DNA of 64,000 bases from positions 1 through 64,000 of the forward strand of contig JAQGPA010000106.1 of assembly GCA_028293325.1 (NCBI GenBank), written 5' to 3'. Below, in pieces: positions 7,599-17,488 of the stretch (positions within the stretch are counted from its first letter, which is position 1; the number at the start of each line of letters is the position of its first letter). A program made the position numbers and the translations under genes. The notes beneath the pieces are model-generated. The model worked only from the letters and a program-made list of their open reading frames with translations. It did not search any database and was not told where the DNA came from. This DNA is from Pedosphaera sp. GTDB taxonomy: Bacteria; Verrucomicrobiota; Verrucomicrobiia; Limisphaerales; Pedosphaeraceae.

Positions 7599-8846
7599 AT
7601 GTTCCTTTTGGCTGATATGAGCAGCTTGGTTAATGCCCCCGCCCCATCCTCGACGCAGCAGCCCCCGGCGGCTTCTCAACGCCTGCTTTCGCTCGATGCT
7701 TTGCGCGGATTTGATATGTTCTGGATCGTCGGCGGCGAGGAAATTGTCCATGCGCTTTATAAAGCCTGCCCGGTCGGTCCGCTTCACTTGCTCGATGCCC
7801 AATTGCAACATAAAGCCTGGGCCGGCGTTGCCTTTTACGACCTGATTTTCCCGCTCTTTGTTTTTCTGGCCGGTGTGTCCCTGGTCTTTTCGCTGACTCG
7901 CGCAATTGAGCGGAACGGCAAAGCCGCAGCGCTGAAACGCATCTTCTTTCGCAGCCTCATCCTCTATGTGCTCGGGCTCATACAATATGGCGGCCTCGCC
8001 GATGGCCTGGATCATATCCGCTGGTTGGGTGTGCTCCAGCGCATTGCCATTTGCTATTTTTTCGCGGGCGCCATCTTTTGCCTGTTTCATCTGCGCGGCA
8101 TGGTTGCCATCTGCCTCTCGCTCCTCATCGCTTATTGGGCGCTGCTGACCTTTGTGCCCATCCCCGATTTTAATCTAAGGACCAAACATCTCAAGACGCT
8201 CAACCTTGCCCCGGGCGACGCCCAAACCGGAATCGCGTTTAATGCCACCACCAACATGGTCAGCGGACAATTCGACGACGGACTCAACCTCACTCAACAA
8301 ATCGATTATCGTTTCCTGCCGGGCCACAGATGGGATGGCGCCTATGATCCCGAAGGCATTCTCAGCACGCTACCCGCCATTGCCACCTGTCTGCTCGGAG
8401 TCTTCGCCGGACTGCTGCTCAGAAACGGCACCGTGCCGGACCAAAAAAAGGTGGCTTACTTGCTGGGTGCGGGCGTGGCGGCGGTGGCCCTCGGCTTTCT
8501 TTGGGGACTCCAATTTCCGGTCATCAAAAAAATTTGGACCTCGTCATACGTTCTCGTGGCGGGCGGTTACTCATGCCTGTTCCTTGGCGCCTTCTATCAA
8601 ATGATTGAAATCTGGCAATGGCGCAAATGGTCCACGCCCTTTGTCTGGATCGGCATGAACCCGATCACCATTTATCTGGTGTTCCATCTCGTGCCATTTA
8701 ACACCGTTGCGGAGCGCATCGTCGGTGGCCCGGTTCAAACCGTTCTGGGTGTTTGGGGAGAACTGCTGCTGGCGCTCGTCGTCGTGGCCATGATGTTTGC
8801 CCTGGTCCGCTTGCTCTATCAAAGAAAGTTGTTCCTGCGGCTTTAG
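7599..8846 (+). CDS. DUF5009/HGSNAT-like polytopic acyltransferase
   Basis: A membrane protein of up to 415 residues that begins its conserved part with 'RLLSLDALRGFDMFWIVGGE', the signature of the COG4299/DUF5009 group related to heparan-alpha-glucosaminide N-acetyltransferase. About ten hydrophobic segments follow, including 'FYDLIFPLFVFLAGVSLVF' and 'WLGVLQRIAICYFFAGAIF'. Family members are thought to move acyl groups across the membrane onto sugars; the bacterial role is unproven. Two starts are possible (7599 and 7617, ATG); neither has a clear ribosome site. The gene has no co-directional close neighbour. Given the polysaccharide genes in this window, acetylation of a surface or imported sugar is a fair guess, no more. 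Confidence 0.8.
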   Translation: MFLLADMSSLVNAPAPSSTQQPPAASQRLLSLDALRGFDMFWIVGGEEIVHALYKACPVGPLHLLDAQLQHKAWAGVAFYDLIFPLFVFLAGVSLVFSLTRAIERNGKAAALKRIFFRSLILYVLGLIQYGGLADGLDHIRWLGVLQRIAICYFFAGAIFCLFHLRGMVAICLSLLIAYWALLTFVPIPDFNLRTKHLKTLNLAPGDAQTGIAFNATTNMVSGQFDDGLNLTQQIDYRFLPGHRWDGAYDPEGILSTLPAIATCLLGVFAGLLLRNGTVPDQKKVAYLLGAGVAAVALGFLWGLQFPVIKKIWTSSYVLVAGGYSCLFLGAFYQMIEIWQWRKWSTPFVWIGMNPITIYLVFHLVPFNTVAERIVGGPVQTVLGVWGELLLALVVVAMMFALVRLLYQRKLFLRL

Positions 8847-8857
8847 CGCTTAACCGT

Positions 8858-9220
8858 TCAGGCATCCCGATGCACCGACTGCGGCGAAAACGCCGGCAGG
8901 CATATCGCAATATAATCCGCCCCTTCATGCGTCGGCGTGCTGTATTGCACCCATTCCCCCGCACGGGTGATAATCGCCTGCCCGGCGGCAACGTCGATGA
9001 TCCCCTGCTTATGTGTCACCCGCAATTTGCCGGCGAGCACAACGGTATATTCGTCAAACTCGGGCGTCTGCCCCGGCTCTGTCCAGCCTCCCGGACTGTG
9101 CATGTGCGCCACACTGAGCTTTTCATCCCCGGAATTCACCCTTCCGATGTGTTCATCAATCGTCTTCGGTTTGTTGCCGGCGGCCTGGATTCTGGTGGCG
9201 GATGGAATATGTGTTGGCAT
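8858..9220 (-). CDS. Cupin-domain protein
   Basis: A 120-residue single-domain cupin. The two cupin motifs are visible: 'HSPGGWTEPGQTPEFDEYTVVLAGKLRV' (about residues 40-67, with the Glu and His ligands displaced relative to the classic G(X)5HXH(X)3,4E(X)6G) and 'VAAGQAIITRAGEWVQYSTP' (about 76-95). I start at ATG 9220, giving 'MPTHIPSATRIQ'; the frame runs further up but without family resemblance. Metal binding and substrate are unknown. It lies tail to tail with the DUF5009 gene. Confidence 0.75.
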   Translation of the reverse strand: MPTHIPSATRIQAAGNKPKTIDEHIGRVNSGDEKLSVAHMHSPGGWTEPGQTPEFDEYTVVLAGKLRVTHKQGIIDVAAGQAIITRAGEWVQYSTPTHEGADYIAICLPAFSPQSVHRDA

Positions 9221-9334
9221 GGCGGTAATGTGAGCAGAAATGGCTTTTAAGCAAATTAAAAATGCGGGGTTGCCGGTTTTCGATTTCAACTTTGAATTCC
9301 AGACCCCAAACTTTATGTTAGCCTTTGCAACGAA

Positions 9335-9814
9335 ATGAAAAAAGACCGGTTATTGAAGCAAATCATCGCCAGCCTGATGGAAAGCCTGAGTGTCCTGGAA
9401 AAGGCCGCCAAGGCCTCACATGCCGAAGCCACGCATGAAAGCAGCAAGGCGGAGAACAAATATGACACCCGCGGTCTCGAAGCGGCTTACCTCGCCGGCG
9501 GCCAGGCGCGCCAGGCCCGGGACCTCATGGACTCAATCAAGCAGTATGAAGCCATGACGCCAAGGGATTTCTCCCCCGCGGAACCGATCGACCTCGGTGC
9601 GTTGGTGGAATTAGATATGGACGGCGCCCGCTCCTTCTATTTCATCGGACCAAAAAGCGGCGGTTTGGAAATTCAACTGCAACGCCGGGAGATCATGGTC
9701 ATCACACCGCAATCGCCGTTAGGCCAGAATTTGGCGGGGAAAACGGCGGCACAGAGTTGGACGGCCAAAGTCGGCGGCGTGAACATAAAATATCAGATCA
9801 TTTCGGTCGTATAA
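9335..9814 (+). CDS. GreA/GreB-family C-terminal domain protein
   Basis: A 159-residue protein with a helical N-terminal half (about 1-75, 'LMESLSVLEKAAKASHAEA') and a C-terminal FKBP-like fold of the Gre type. That fold contains 'IDLGALVELDMDGARSFYFI' and 'ITPQSPLGQNLAGKTAAQSW', which match the strand-turn region by which GreA/GreB and Rnk bind RNA polymerase. The N-terminal half is not the canonical acidic-tip hairpin, so cleavage stimulation is unproven; it may be a regulator using the same polymerase contact. It stands before the aminopeptidase gene with a 49-base gap. Confidence 0.75.
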   Translation: MKKDRLLKQIIASLMESLSVLEKAAKASHAEATHESSKAENKYDTRGLEAAYLAGGQARQARDLMDSIKQYEAMTPRDFSPAEPIDLGALVELDMDGARSFYFIGPKSGGLEIQLQRREIMVITPQSPLGQNLAGKTAAQSWTAKVGGVNIKYQIISVV

Positions 9815-9863
9815 TCGGCCAAACGCGGTTGACGGCGCATAAGCTTTAACGGATGGTCTCAGC

Positions 9864-12524
9864 ATGTTTGGCTTGCGCTCTCTAAGATTTCTCGCCTGTT
9901 TGTTCGCCGCTGCGACCGCTCTCACCGCTCTTGCGGAATCTCCCTTTTCCTTTGCTTCCACGCCGGGGCAATTGCCCAAAACCGTGGTGCCACGCCACTA
10001 CAGCATCCAGATTCGACCGGACTTGGATAAGTTCACCACGCGTGGTTCGGTGACCGTGGATATTGAAGTCCTAAAGCCGGTGAAAGAAATCGTCCTGAAT
10101 GCCCTGGAGATGGAAATCACCCAGGCCACCCTCTTTGCTCCACAGGAAATCCCTCTCAAGCCACGGCTGAACCTGGCCAATCAAACCGTCAGCTTGAAGC
10201 TTCCCGCGAAAATTGCGCCGGGGAAATATCGGTTGGTTTTGGAATTTTTCGGTCAAATTGCAGAACAGGCCCAGGGACTTTTTTACGTTAAATATGCGGC
10301 GCCCTCCGGCAAAAAGGTGCTGTTAGGCACGCAGATGGAACCAACCGATGCCCGTCGCATGTTCCCCTGCTGGGATGAACCGGTTTTCCGCGCGACTTTT
10401 GATTTGAGCGTGACCCTGCCGGAGAAACACCTCGCCATTTCCAACATGCCGGTGGAACACGAAACCTCGCTCGCCGACGGATTGAAGGAAGTAAAATTCG
10501 CGCGTACTCCACCCATGCCCAGTTATCTGGTCGTGCTGGTGGCCGGCGAACTGGAAGAGCTCAAGGACAAAGTGGCCGGGGTTCAACTCCGCGTAATCAC
10601 CACGGAAGGAAAAAAGGAGCAAGGACGTTATGCCCTGGCCGCGACCAAAAAATTGCTCACCTATTACAACCAATATTTTGGGATTAAATATCCCCTGCCC
10701 AAGTTGGATCAAATTGCCATCCCCGGTGGTTTCAGCGGCGCCATGGAAAACTGGGGTGCCATCACCTACAACGAAAGTGTTCTGCTCTTTGATCCCCAAA
10801 CCAGTTCCGAGCAAACCCGGCAGGATATTTTTGTCACGGTGGCCCACGAAATGGCGCACCAATGGTTTGGTAATCTGGTGACCACCGCGTGGTGGGACAA
10901 CCTTTGGCTCAATGAAGGCTTTGCTACTTGGATGGAAACCAAGGCCACGGACCATTTTAATCCCGACTGGCAAATGTGGCTGAACGCCGGTGCGGAAAAA
11001 ACCGCCGTCATGAGTGGCGATGCGCGCAACACGACCCACCCCATCCAGACTCCCATCGAAAACGAAAGCCAGGCCAACGACGCCTTCGACAGCATTACTT
11101 ACCAAAAAGGCGGCGCCTTGCTGCGGATGCTGGAAAGTTATCTGGGCGAGGAAACGTTTCGCCGGGGCATTCATGAGTATCTTGCCGCACATCTTTATTC
11201 CAACACGACCACTGCGGATCTCTGGGCAGCGCTGGAAAAAGTCTCCGGCAAACCCGTCCAATCAATTGCCGCCGGGTGGACGGAACAACCAGGACTGCCC
11301 GTGGTAATGGTCAAGACGGATTGCACTAATAGCCAGCAGGTCGTTTCATTGGAGCAGCAGCGCTTCACCGTGCATGACCCGGACGCTGAATCGTTACAAT
11401 GGAAGATACCCGTCGCCTTGATGAATACAGCACACGCCCGGAGCACGAGTTTCGTCCTGCTGGATGATAAACCGGCTTCGGCAACCTTCCCCGATTGCAC
11501 CGGCATGCTTAAGGCCAATGCAGGCGACACTGGCTACTATCGGGTGGCCTACGCACCGGCACTCTTTCGCCAATTGCAGGCAGCCATCAACCAACTCCCA
11601 CCCGCCGACCGCCTCAACCTGCTGAATGACAGTTGGGCCATGGTCGAGGCCGAACGCGCATCGAGCGTGGATTATTTTGAGCTGGTGGAATCACTCCACG
11701 GCGAAAAGACCTTCGCTCTGTGGGACCAGATTCTTTCCACGCTGAATTTCATCGATGAGCTGGAAGAAAACCAACCGGGCCGCGCCGCCTTTCACGAATA
11801 TGCCTGCCGGCTCCTGCAACCGCAGTTGGAACGGCTCGGCTGGGATTCACATTCCCACGAACCTGGCACAGACTCCATTTTACGCGGCCGGATCATTACC
11901 ACTCTGGGAAAGTTCGGCAATCCATCCGTCATTGCCGAAGCCCAGGTCCGCTTTGCAAAATTTTTGCTGCAGCCCCAATCCCTGGCTGCCGGTCTGCGTC
12001 CACCCGTTCTGGAGATTGTTGGCCGTTACAGCGATCGAACAACTTATGATCAAATCCATGCGCTGGCACGCAAAGCGAAAGGAACGGAGGAGCGCCAGCT
12101 TCTCTATCGGGCCTTGTCGGGCGCCCTGGATCCGGCTTTGGCCAAAGCCACGCTGGCAATCTCGTTGACGGATGAAATCGTCCCCCAGGAAGCCACCCAT
12201 ATTGTGATCGATGTGGCGGGCAACGGTGAGCAGCAAGTGTTGGCGTGGGATTTTGCCCAACCGCGCATCAAGGAGTTGTTGGCACGGGTGGATTCCTTCG
12301 AACGTAATAATTATGTTCCTGCCATTCTGGACACCTTTTCTGACACGCCCCGCGCGGATGAGTTGGAAGCCTACGTGAAGACAAATGTCACCGAGGATGC
12401 CCTGGATAAAGCCCGGCAAACAGCGGAAGGAATTCGCATCAAGGCCGCGATCAAGCAGCGTGAGTTGCCGGCGATTGACCAATGGATCGCCCGGCGCCTC
12501 GTCAAAATATCTGACCATAAATAA
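9864..12524 (+). CDS. M1-family zinc aminopeptidase, secreted
   Basis: An 886-residue gluzincin aminopeptidase with a signal peptide (about 1-24, ending 'LTALA'). It shows the exopeptidase motif 'GGFSGAMENWGAITY' near residue 290 and the zinc site 'HEMAHQWFGN' near 328. The third ligand Glu is in 'LNEGFATWMETKA' near 350, and the transition-state Tyr region is 'DAFDSITYQKGGALLRML' near 410. The C-terminal ERAP1-like helical region completes a full-length puromycin-sensitive-aminopeptidase architecture. It would trim N-terminal residues from peptides in the periplasm. Family assignment is firm; periplasmic location rests on the predicted signal. Confidence 0.95.
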   Translation: MFGLRSLRFLACLFAAATALTALAESPFSFASTPGQLPKTVVPRHYSIQIRPDLDKFTTRGSVTVDIEVLKPVKEIVLNALEMEITQATLFAPQEIPLKPRLNLANQTVSLKLPAKIAPGKYRLVLEFFGQIAEQAQGLFYVKYAAPSGKKVLLGTQMEPTDARRMFPCWDEPVFRATFDLSVTLPEKHLAISNMPVEHETSLADGLKEVKFARTPPMPSYLVVLVAGELEELKDKVAGVQLRVITTEGKKEQGRYALAATKKLLTYYNQYFGIKYPLPKLDQIAIPGGFSGAMENWGAITYNESVLLFDPQTSSEQTRQDIFVTVAHEMAHQWFGNLVTTAWWDNLWLNEGFATWMETKATDHFNPDWQMWLNAGAEKTAVMSGDARNTTHPIQTPIENESQANDAFDSITYQKGGALLRMLESYLGEETFRRGIHEYLAAHLYSNTTTADLWAALEKVSGKPVQSIAAGWTEQPGLPVVMVKTDCTNSQQVVSLEQQRFTVHDPDAESLQWKIPVALMNTAHARSTSFVLLDDKPASATFPDCTGMLKANAGDTGYYRVAYAPALFRQLQAAINQLPPADRLNLLNDSWAMVEAERASSVDYFELVESLHGEKTFALWDQILSTLNFIDELEENQPGRAAFHEYACRLLQPQLERLGWDSHSHEPGTDSILRGRIITTLGKFGNPSVIAEAQVRFAKFLLQPQSLAAGLRPPVLEIVGRYSDRTTYDQIHALARKAKGTEERQLLYRALSGALDPALAKATLAISLTDEIVPQEATHIVIDVAGNGEQQVLAWDFAQPRIKELLARVDSFERNNYVPAILDTFSDTPRADELEAYVKTNVTEDALDKARQTAEGIRIKAAIKQRELPAIDQWIARRLVKISDHK

Positions 12525-12575
12525 TCAGCGGCTTTTTCTGTCATCTCCCGAGTAAAATGCTAAAGTCATTACCAT

Positions 12576-12893
12576 ATGAAAATTGATAAAATTACCACCG
12601 GCACTGGCGCTTCACCCAAGGCTGGCGATACCGTCACCGTCCACTACACCGGCTGGTTGATGGATGGCACCAAATTTGACAGCTCCGTAGATCGCGATGA
12701 CCCGTTCGCTTTTGTCCTCGGCGCCGGACAGGTTATTCAAGGATGGGATGAAGGCGTCGCCACCATGAAAATCGGTGACAAGGCGCGCCTCACTATTCCG
12801 CCTGAAAAAGCCTACGGTCGGCAGGGTTATCCCGGCGCCATTCCTCCCAATGCCACTTTGATTTTCGAAGTGGAGTTGCTCTCCATCGCCTGA
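12576..12893 (+). CDS. FKBP-type peptidyl-prolyl isomerase
   Basis: A 105-residue single FKBP domain. '[21 protein letters not shown]' spans about 18-38, '[20 protein letters not shown]' about 47-66, and '[20 protein letters not shown]' about 76-95. The aromatic active-site residues (Tyr, Phe, Trp, Tyr) are present. With no signal peptide it should act in the cytoplasm on Xaa-Pro bonds. It follows the aminopeptidase gene by 51 bases and may share its transcript. It ends 12 bases before a convergent alginate-lyase-family gene. Confidence 0.95.
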   Translation: MKIDKITTGTGASPKAGDTVTVHYTGWLMDGTKFDSSVDRDDPFAFVLGAGQVIQGWDEGVATMKIGDKARLTIPPEKAYGRQGYPGAIPPNATLIFEVELLSIA

Positions 12894-12905
12894 GAACTCC
12901 CAGGC

Positions 12906-14123
12906 CTATTTCACCCACAAGAGCGGCTGGGTGATGGCGATATTCCGTTGCACTTCCGGTTCAGTTGGATCGGGCGACATTTTTTTCCAGAGTCCGGTGT
13001 AACGCGACTCATCGAATGCCAGTCCGGCAAACAATAAGGACGGCTGCCGTGACGGCCAGCCGTCCCAAGCCTGGATGTCCGGCTTGTGCGTCCATTTCGA
13101 TTTGTCCTCGAGATAAGGATACATGAATTCGACCGCTTTGTGGATGTTGCGGCCGTCGGGCATTTCGAATTTCCACAGATTGTCCGCCGGCGTGGAAAGC
13201 ACCTGGCAGAGCGTGACCATGTTATCGAGTTGAAAAATCGAGTAGCCGTAAGGCTTGGTGCGGGCAAGTTCGCGCGGGAAACCACCATCGGGCGCCATCT
13301 GTTTTGGCACAAAGACCTCCTTGAACTCATGACGGCACTTTGCGAGCTTTTCCTCGTCACTGGTAAATTCAGCATAAACCGCCAGTTGCAAGTAATAGGC
13401 CACGGCATGGTTGTTTGATGCCACGGCCTCCTCGCGGCCGTTCTTGCTGATGACCATCCACTCCGCCAGTTCATGAAACCATTGCCTGAGGCCGGCCAGC
13501 GCTTCCGGTGGGAACGCGGGTGACTTTTGCATGGCCTCAATTGCGCGCGGCACTTCAATCAAATGCAATGCATCAATGATGCCAATGCCACGTCCGGGCG
13601 ACACGCCGGGAATTGCCTGGGCATAGGTCAAGCTCGGGTTCATGCGCGTCTTCGCGTCGAGGAAGAATACGCGCAGGAATTTCACCGCCTTGGTGACATA
13701 ACGGTCGTCGCCGGTGAGCTTGTAGGCTGCGCCCAACGCCGCCACGGAATCGCGCAATTCCTTGATCACCATCCGATGCTGCGAGAAATTTTCCGGGTTG
13801 GATTCCCCGTCGCGCTTTAGGTACGGCAAGCCGTTCGACTTGGTCGGGTCCGGCCACCAGTAATCGCCATTGGAATAAAAATCATTCGGTCCGCCCTCGC
13901 TCAGCTTGGCGACAAATTTTGTGATTGTTACCGGCTCCTTCTTTAGCGCGGCATCCGCGGCCTTCAGAATGCGCTGGCGGTCAATCGCAGCAACATCAAC
14001 CTCCGGCTTGGGCGCGGAAACCTGATTCGTTTCCTTGGCCATTTCCGCCGCGGGACAAATGTTAACGCTCGCTGTCAAAACAATAGCAAGGGAAACCACG
14101 AGTTGCTGGGCAATGCTTTTCAT
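12906..14123 (-). CDS. Alginate-lyase-family protein (PF05426-like), secreted
   Basis: A 405-residue protein with a signal peptide (about 1-26). The (alpha/alpha)-barrel signatures of the alginate lyase family are clear: 'GDYWWPDPTKSNGLPYLKRD' near residue 86, 'RDSVAALGAAYKLTGDDRYV', 'NPSLTYAQAIPGVSPGRGIG' and the conserved Asn-Asn-His of 'SNNHAVAYY' near 236. 'KPYGYSIFQLDNM' near 288 supplies the Tyr expected for beta-elimination. It would cleave a uronic-acid polymer in the periplasm or outside the cell. A paralogue lies at 15803-17065, with a GH79-like gene between them on the same strand, so the three look like one catabolic operon. Substrate is not settled by sequence. Confidence 0.85.
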   Translation of the reverse strand: MKSIAQQLVVSLAIVLTASVNICPAAEMAKETNQVSAPKPEVDVAAIDRQRILKAADAALKKEPVTITKFVAKLSEGGPNDFYSNGDYWWPDPTKSNGLPYLKRDGESNPENFSQHRMVIKELRDSVAALGAAYKLTGDDRYVTKAVKFLRVFFLDAKTRMNPSLTYAQAIPGVSPGRGIGIIDALHLIEVPRAIEAMQKSPAFPPEALAGLRQWFHELAEWMVISKNGREEAVASNNHAVAYYLQLAVYAEFTSDEEKLAKCRHEFKEVFVPKQMAPDGGFPRELARTKPYGYSIFQLDNMVTLCQVLSTPADNLWKFEMPDGRNIHKAVEFMYPYLEDKSKWTHKPDIQAWDGWPSRQPSLLFAGLAFDESRYTGLWKKMSPDPTEPEVQRNIAITQPLLWVK

Positions 14124-14177
14124 GATTGGTGAAAGGGTTCATCAAGTGTCCTGACCTGTTTCGCTTGGGAAATGGCA

Positions 14178-15605
14178 TTATTTGCGCGTCAACTTAATCA
14201 CGGCAGCGGTGGCGGCTGGCAATTTCACTGTAAACTCGCCGCTGGCCGATGGCTTGGCCAGCTTTGTCCACTTTCCTTTCCAACTCGCGTTATCCTTAAT
14301 CGGCGCGCCCCCCAAGGTGATGCCGGATGTCGCGGCGACATCCCCCTGCGGACCGGTCAGGTACATCACCGTTCCCTTGGCATAGGCATCACCGGGAGTA
14401 AGAGTCACTTTTGCGTCATGGGCACCGGTGCTGTGATCCTTGTTAATGAGCGTTACCAACAAGCTTTTATCCTTCGCCAACAAACCGTAAGCCGTCAGAT
14501 TCACGTCATCAGCGTTCGCCGCGATTTGCGCCGGCACCAACTGGCCGTAGCCTCCCAATTCAAAGGCTTTCAAAGCGTAACCCAGCGGGTGCGCTGAATA
14601 GCCGCTCGGCGATGTCCAGAACACCGCGTATCGGCAAGGCGCATTCTCCTCACCTGCCGCCACGGTATCTCCCGAGTGAAAATTGATGCCGTTTGCGCCA
14701 TGGGCCGCCCACCAATGCAAATAATCCAGCCCCCACAATGCCGCGGCGAACGTGTCGCTGACATCTTTGGCGCCGCCATTATAATAATTATTCGCTTCCT
14801 CCAGTCGATAAGGTATTCCGTTGGCAACGGTGGCCGGCACAAACGATGCGTAAAATTTTTGATACGCCTCGGGCCAGGCTGTGGATAACATGTTGTCCCG
14901 TCCCGCCGCTGAATTCGTCACCTTCCGCCCGCTGCCGCCGGGATAATCGTGCTGCGTGATCAGCGCGATCCGCCCGGTATGCGCAAAATCATTTGCAAAA
15001 TCGCGCGCCCAAACTGCCTTGTTGGGTGTTGTGCTCGGGCCGCAGAATTTTGCCTCCGGCGCAACTCCAGATGCGGTGATGGCCGCGATGTATTTTTCCA
15101 ATTCCGCCTGATACGCCGGATAGGTTTTAGCAAATACATTCGGCTCGTTGCCGATGGCAAAGCAGACCAGGTCAGCTTGATAATGATCCATGATATACTT
15201 TGCAATCGCGGCGGCATCTTTGGGATCACCTTGCCGCATACGCAGGGTAAAGATGACTTTCACCTTCGCCGCTTCCGCAAACGCAAACAGTTTGTCCAAA
15301 TCCGCGTTGCCGGGAAACTTTACAGTCGGACGGTCGGCGGTATTGCCGCCGACGCGCAGAATTCTTACACCCAGCGTCTGGAACATTTTGACCAGTGGCG
15401 TATTTTCGGGACTAAAGAAATATTTCCCGTTGGCATCGGGCGGCACCAATGCCATTTCATAACTTAAGCCGCCAAAGTCATCAGGCACCGTCGCCTCGGG
15501 CGCCTTGGCATTCAGCTTGATGCTGACCGGCGACTCCGCGAACGAGGTTCCCGCGAGGAGATAACTCGCGATCAAGGCAATAACAACTCTGGTAGTTTTT
15601 ATCAT
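14178..15605 (-). CDS. GH79-like clan A glycoside hydrolase, secreted
   Basis: A 475-residue protein with a signal peptide (about 1-23, 'TSFAES'). The TIM-barrel portion carries 'CFAIGNEPNVFAKTYP' near residue 150, whose Glu is the expected acid/base, and 'IPYRLEEANNYYNGG' near 265, whose Glu is the likely nucleophile; this is the spacing seen in bacterial GH79 beta-glucuronidases. A beta-sandwich C-terminal domain (about 370-475) closes the protein. It should release uronic acid or a related sugar from oligosaccharides made by the flanking lyases. It sits 54 bases upstream of the first lyase gene and 197 bases downstream of the second, all leftward. Family placement by motif; GH30 or GH39-like relatives are alternatives. 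Confidence 0.8.
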   Translation of the reverse strand: MIKTTRVVIALIASYLLAGTSFAESPVSIKLNAKAPEATVPDDFGGLSYEMALVPPDANGKYFFSPENTPLVKMFQTLGVRILRVGGNTADRPTVKFPGNADLDKLFAFAEAAKVKVIFTLRMRQGDPKDAAAIAKYIMDHYQADLVCFAIGNEPNVFAKTYPAYQAELEKYIAAITASGVAPEAKFCGPSTTPNKAVWARDFANDFAHTGRIALITQHDYPGGSGRKVTNSAAGRDNMLSTAWPEAYQKFYASFVPATVANGIPYRLEEANNYYNGGAKDVSDTFAAALWGLDYLHWWAAHGANGINFHSGDTVAAGEENAPCRYAVFWTSPSGYSAHPLGYALKAFELGGYGQLVPAQIAANADDVNLTAYGLLAKDKSLLVTLINKDHSTGAHDAKVTLTPGDAYAKGTVMYLTGPQGDVAATSGITLGGAPIKDNASWKGKWTKLAKPSASGEFTVKLPAATAAVIKLTRK

Positions 15606-15802
15606 ATCATCTGCTCGCTTTGGCTTAAGTGATCGCCTAGCTCTTATCAGTTCGGTTGCCGTTTGTCATCAGGCAATCCTCGACCGACACTGCCGAACTG
15701 CAATAGGCGAGACCAGTTTCCAACTGGGCTGCTATTACTGGCAATAACCAGATCGCTCCTGCGATAAAATACCGTTTCAAAATAATTCTATTTTGAGCGA
15801 AA

Positions 15803-17065
15803 TTATCGTTTTGCCGATTTTTGCTCCGCGGGCTTTGGACCAAGCAGATTGTTCCGATTGGCCGATTCCACCTCCGGCAATTTTGCCAGCACCGCCCGGT
15901 ATGGAGCATCCGAATATTTCAAAGCCGCCCGGCGCATCGAGGAAAACACCGCTTGCGGAGACCAGCCGCCAATCTGTTGATACGGCCACTTCTTTTCACC
16001 CAACCCAAAAGGCACGAGATAGTCCAGCGCCTTGCGGATGCTGCGACCATCCTTGGTCTGATAGTTCCACAAATCCACGCCCACGTCATCCCCCAGCACG
16101 GCAAGCATCATCAAACCGCTCAAGTTTCCATTGCTGTAACCCCAAGCTTTGGTGCGCACCAATTCCAGCGGCTGACGGCCATCGGGCTCAATTTGCACCG
16201 CAATGCGTTTCGTCCAAACGGTCTGCACGATCTTCTTGGCCAGCTCCTGCTTTCCCAAAAACAAAGCAAACGATGCTGCCTGCACATCATAATACGTCCC
16301 GTGATTGTTTTTGGCGGCGGCTTCAGCTTGACCGTTCGTGCTTTCCTGCATCCACTGAAGGAATTTGCTGAACCAATCTTCCAGTCCGCGCTGATCCGCG
16401 GCCGTCCATGATTTTGATCCGGCCAGCAACCCAATGGCATCCACTACCTGCGTCAATGAACGGGTCTCAATCAAACCGATGCCGCGCCCGGTATTCACGC
16501 CGCTGATTGCCTGGGCATATTGCAGATTGGGATTCATCCGGGTTGCCGGATCAAGAAACCAGGCGCGCAGTAATTGCGTTGCTTTGGCGGCATAAGTGTC
16601 GTCGCCCGTGAAGTAGTAGGCCAATGCGAGCGTTTGCACGGTGCCGGACATTTCATCCTGCGTGCGATGATCGCTGATCCTGCCGATCTCCGGATTTCGC
16701 TCGCCGTCGCGTCGAATATAGGGCAGGCCGTTCGTCGTATCAGGATTCGGCCAGAAATACGGGGCCAAGCTCATATAATCATGTTTGTCCCCGCTCGGTG
16801 GCGTGAGTTTCTTGCTCGTAACGGAAAAAGGACCTGTGATTAACGCCTCTTTCGCATCCTGTTCCAACCGGGCCACCGCCGGGGCCAGACTCTTGTCCCC
16901 GTCCTGAATGCGTTGGCGGGTGGCCTGAAGATATTTTCCGTCCAGCAGAAAAACCCGCGGTGCACCAGAGGCTGCGGTGGCAGTGCTCGTTGGTTCCGCT
17001 CCCGCGAGGCCGAGGATCAGCGGGGTGAACAGACACCAGACTAATATTCTCACGATTTTTTTCAT
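15803..17065 (-). CDS. Alginate-lyase-family protein (PF05426-like), secreted paralogue
   Basis: A 420-residue paralogue of the product of 12906-14123. The signal peptide spans about 1-23. 'DKHDYMSLAPYFWPNPDTTN' near residue 90 and 'GLPYIRRDGERNPE' match the family. 'ALAYYFTGDDTYAAKATQLL', 'NPNLQYAQAISGVNTGRGIG', the Asn-Asn-His of 'KNNHGTYYDVQ' near 250 and 'KAWGYSNGNLSGLMML' near 309 align with the paralogue. It differs in preferring Gly-Thr after the Asn-Asn-His and so may attack a different linkage. As the most upstream gene of the leftward set it probably carries the operon promoter, in the gap to 17488. Confidence 0.85.
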   Translation of the reverse strand: MKKIVRILVWCLFTPLILGLAGAEPTSTATAASGAPRVFLLDGKYLQATRQRIQDGDKSLAPAVARLEQDAKEALITGPFSVTSKKLTPPSGDKHDYMSLAPYFWPNPDTTNGLPYIRRDGERNPEIGRISDHRTQDEMSGTVQTLALAYYFTGDDTYAAKATQLLRAWFLDPATRMNPNLQYAQAISGVNTGRGIGLIETRSLTQVVDAIGLLAGSKSWTAADQRGLEDWFSKFLQWMQESTNGQAEAAAKNNHGTYYDVQAASFALFLGKQELAKKIVQTVWTKRIAVQIEPDGRQPLELVRTKAWGYSNGNLSGLMMLAVLGDDVGVDLWNYQTKDGRSIRKALDYLVPFGLGEKKWPYQQIGGWSPQAVFSSMRRAALKYSDAPYRAVLAKLPEVESANRNNLLGPKPAEQKSAKR

Positions 17066-17488
17066 TTGGATTTAAAGCTTCTACATTATCAGTGGCGAGA
17101 CAATGACGGGTGACAGTCAAGCGCAGCCACAGAACGGGGATTCTGAACCTGCAGCGAGTCTTCTTCTACATAGGCAATGGATACAATTGGCTCTATGGAC
17201 AGACGCTTTGGCCTGCAAAAAGGTTACTGGCTGATTTCCGGCTTGGCTTTGTCGGTTAATTCAATACTGTTTTGCCCAACTGCTATGAGCAATCCGTTCC
17301 CCAAGTCCAGTCCCCTGCCCGAACTCAACCTGCTCTGCCTTTTCCTGCCGGGAATTCATGGCCAGCCTCCGCTGCCTGCGGAGTTTTTGCCCGCCGTCAA
17401 ATTGCATGGCGTAAAAGGATTGGTCATTCGCAACTCATCCATGCTTGATGGCATCAAAGCACAATAAAAAATCTTACTGATTCCTACT
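17066..17488. other. Divergent intergenic region of the polyuronate locus
   Basis: This 423-base gap lies between the leftward lyase operon and the rightward SGNH esterase and should hold both promoters. An open frame on the plus strand (17177-17467, 96 codons) has no family resemblance and I do not call it a gene. No clear operator or riboswitch is visible. Confidence 0.4.

Noticed and set aside
10323-11261. 312-codon frame antisense to the aminopeptidase
   Set aside because: Antisense shadow of a certain M1 gene; no motif of its own.
17177-17467. 96-codon plus-strand frame before the SGNH esterase
   Set aside because: No family features, no ribosome site, and it occupies a divergent promoter region.
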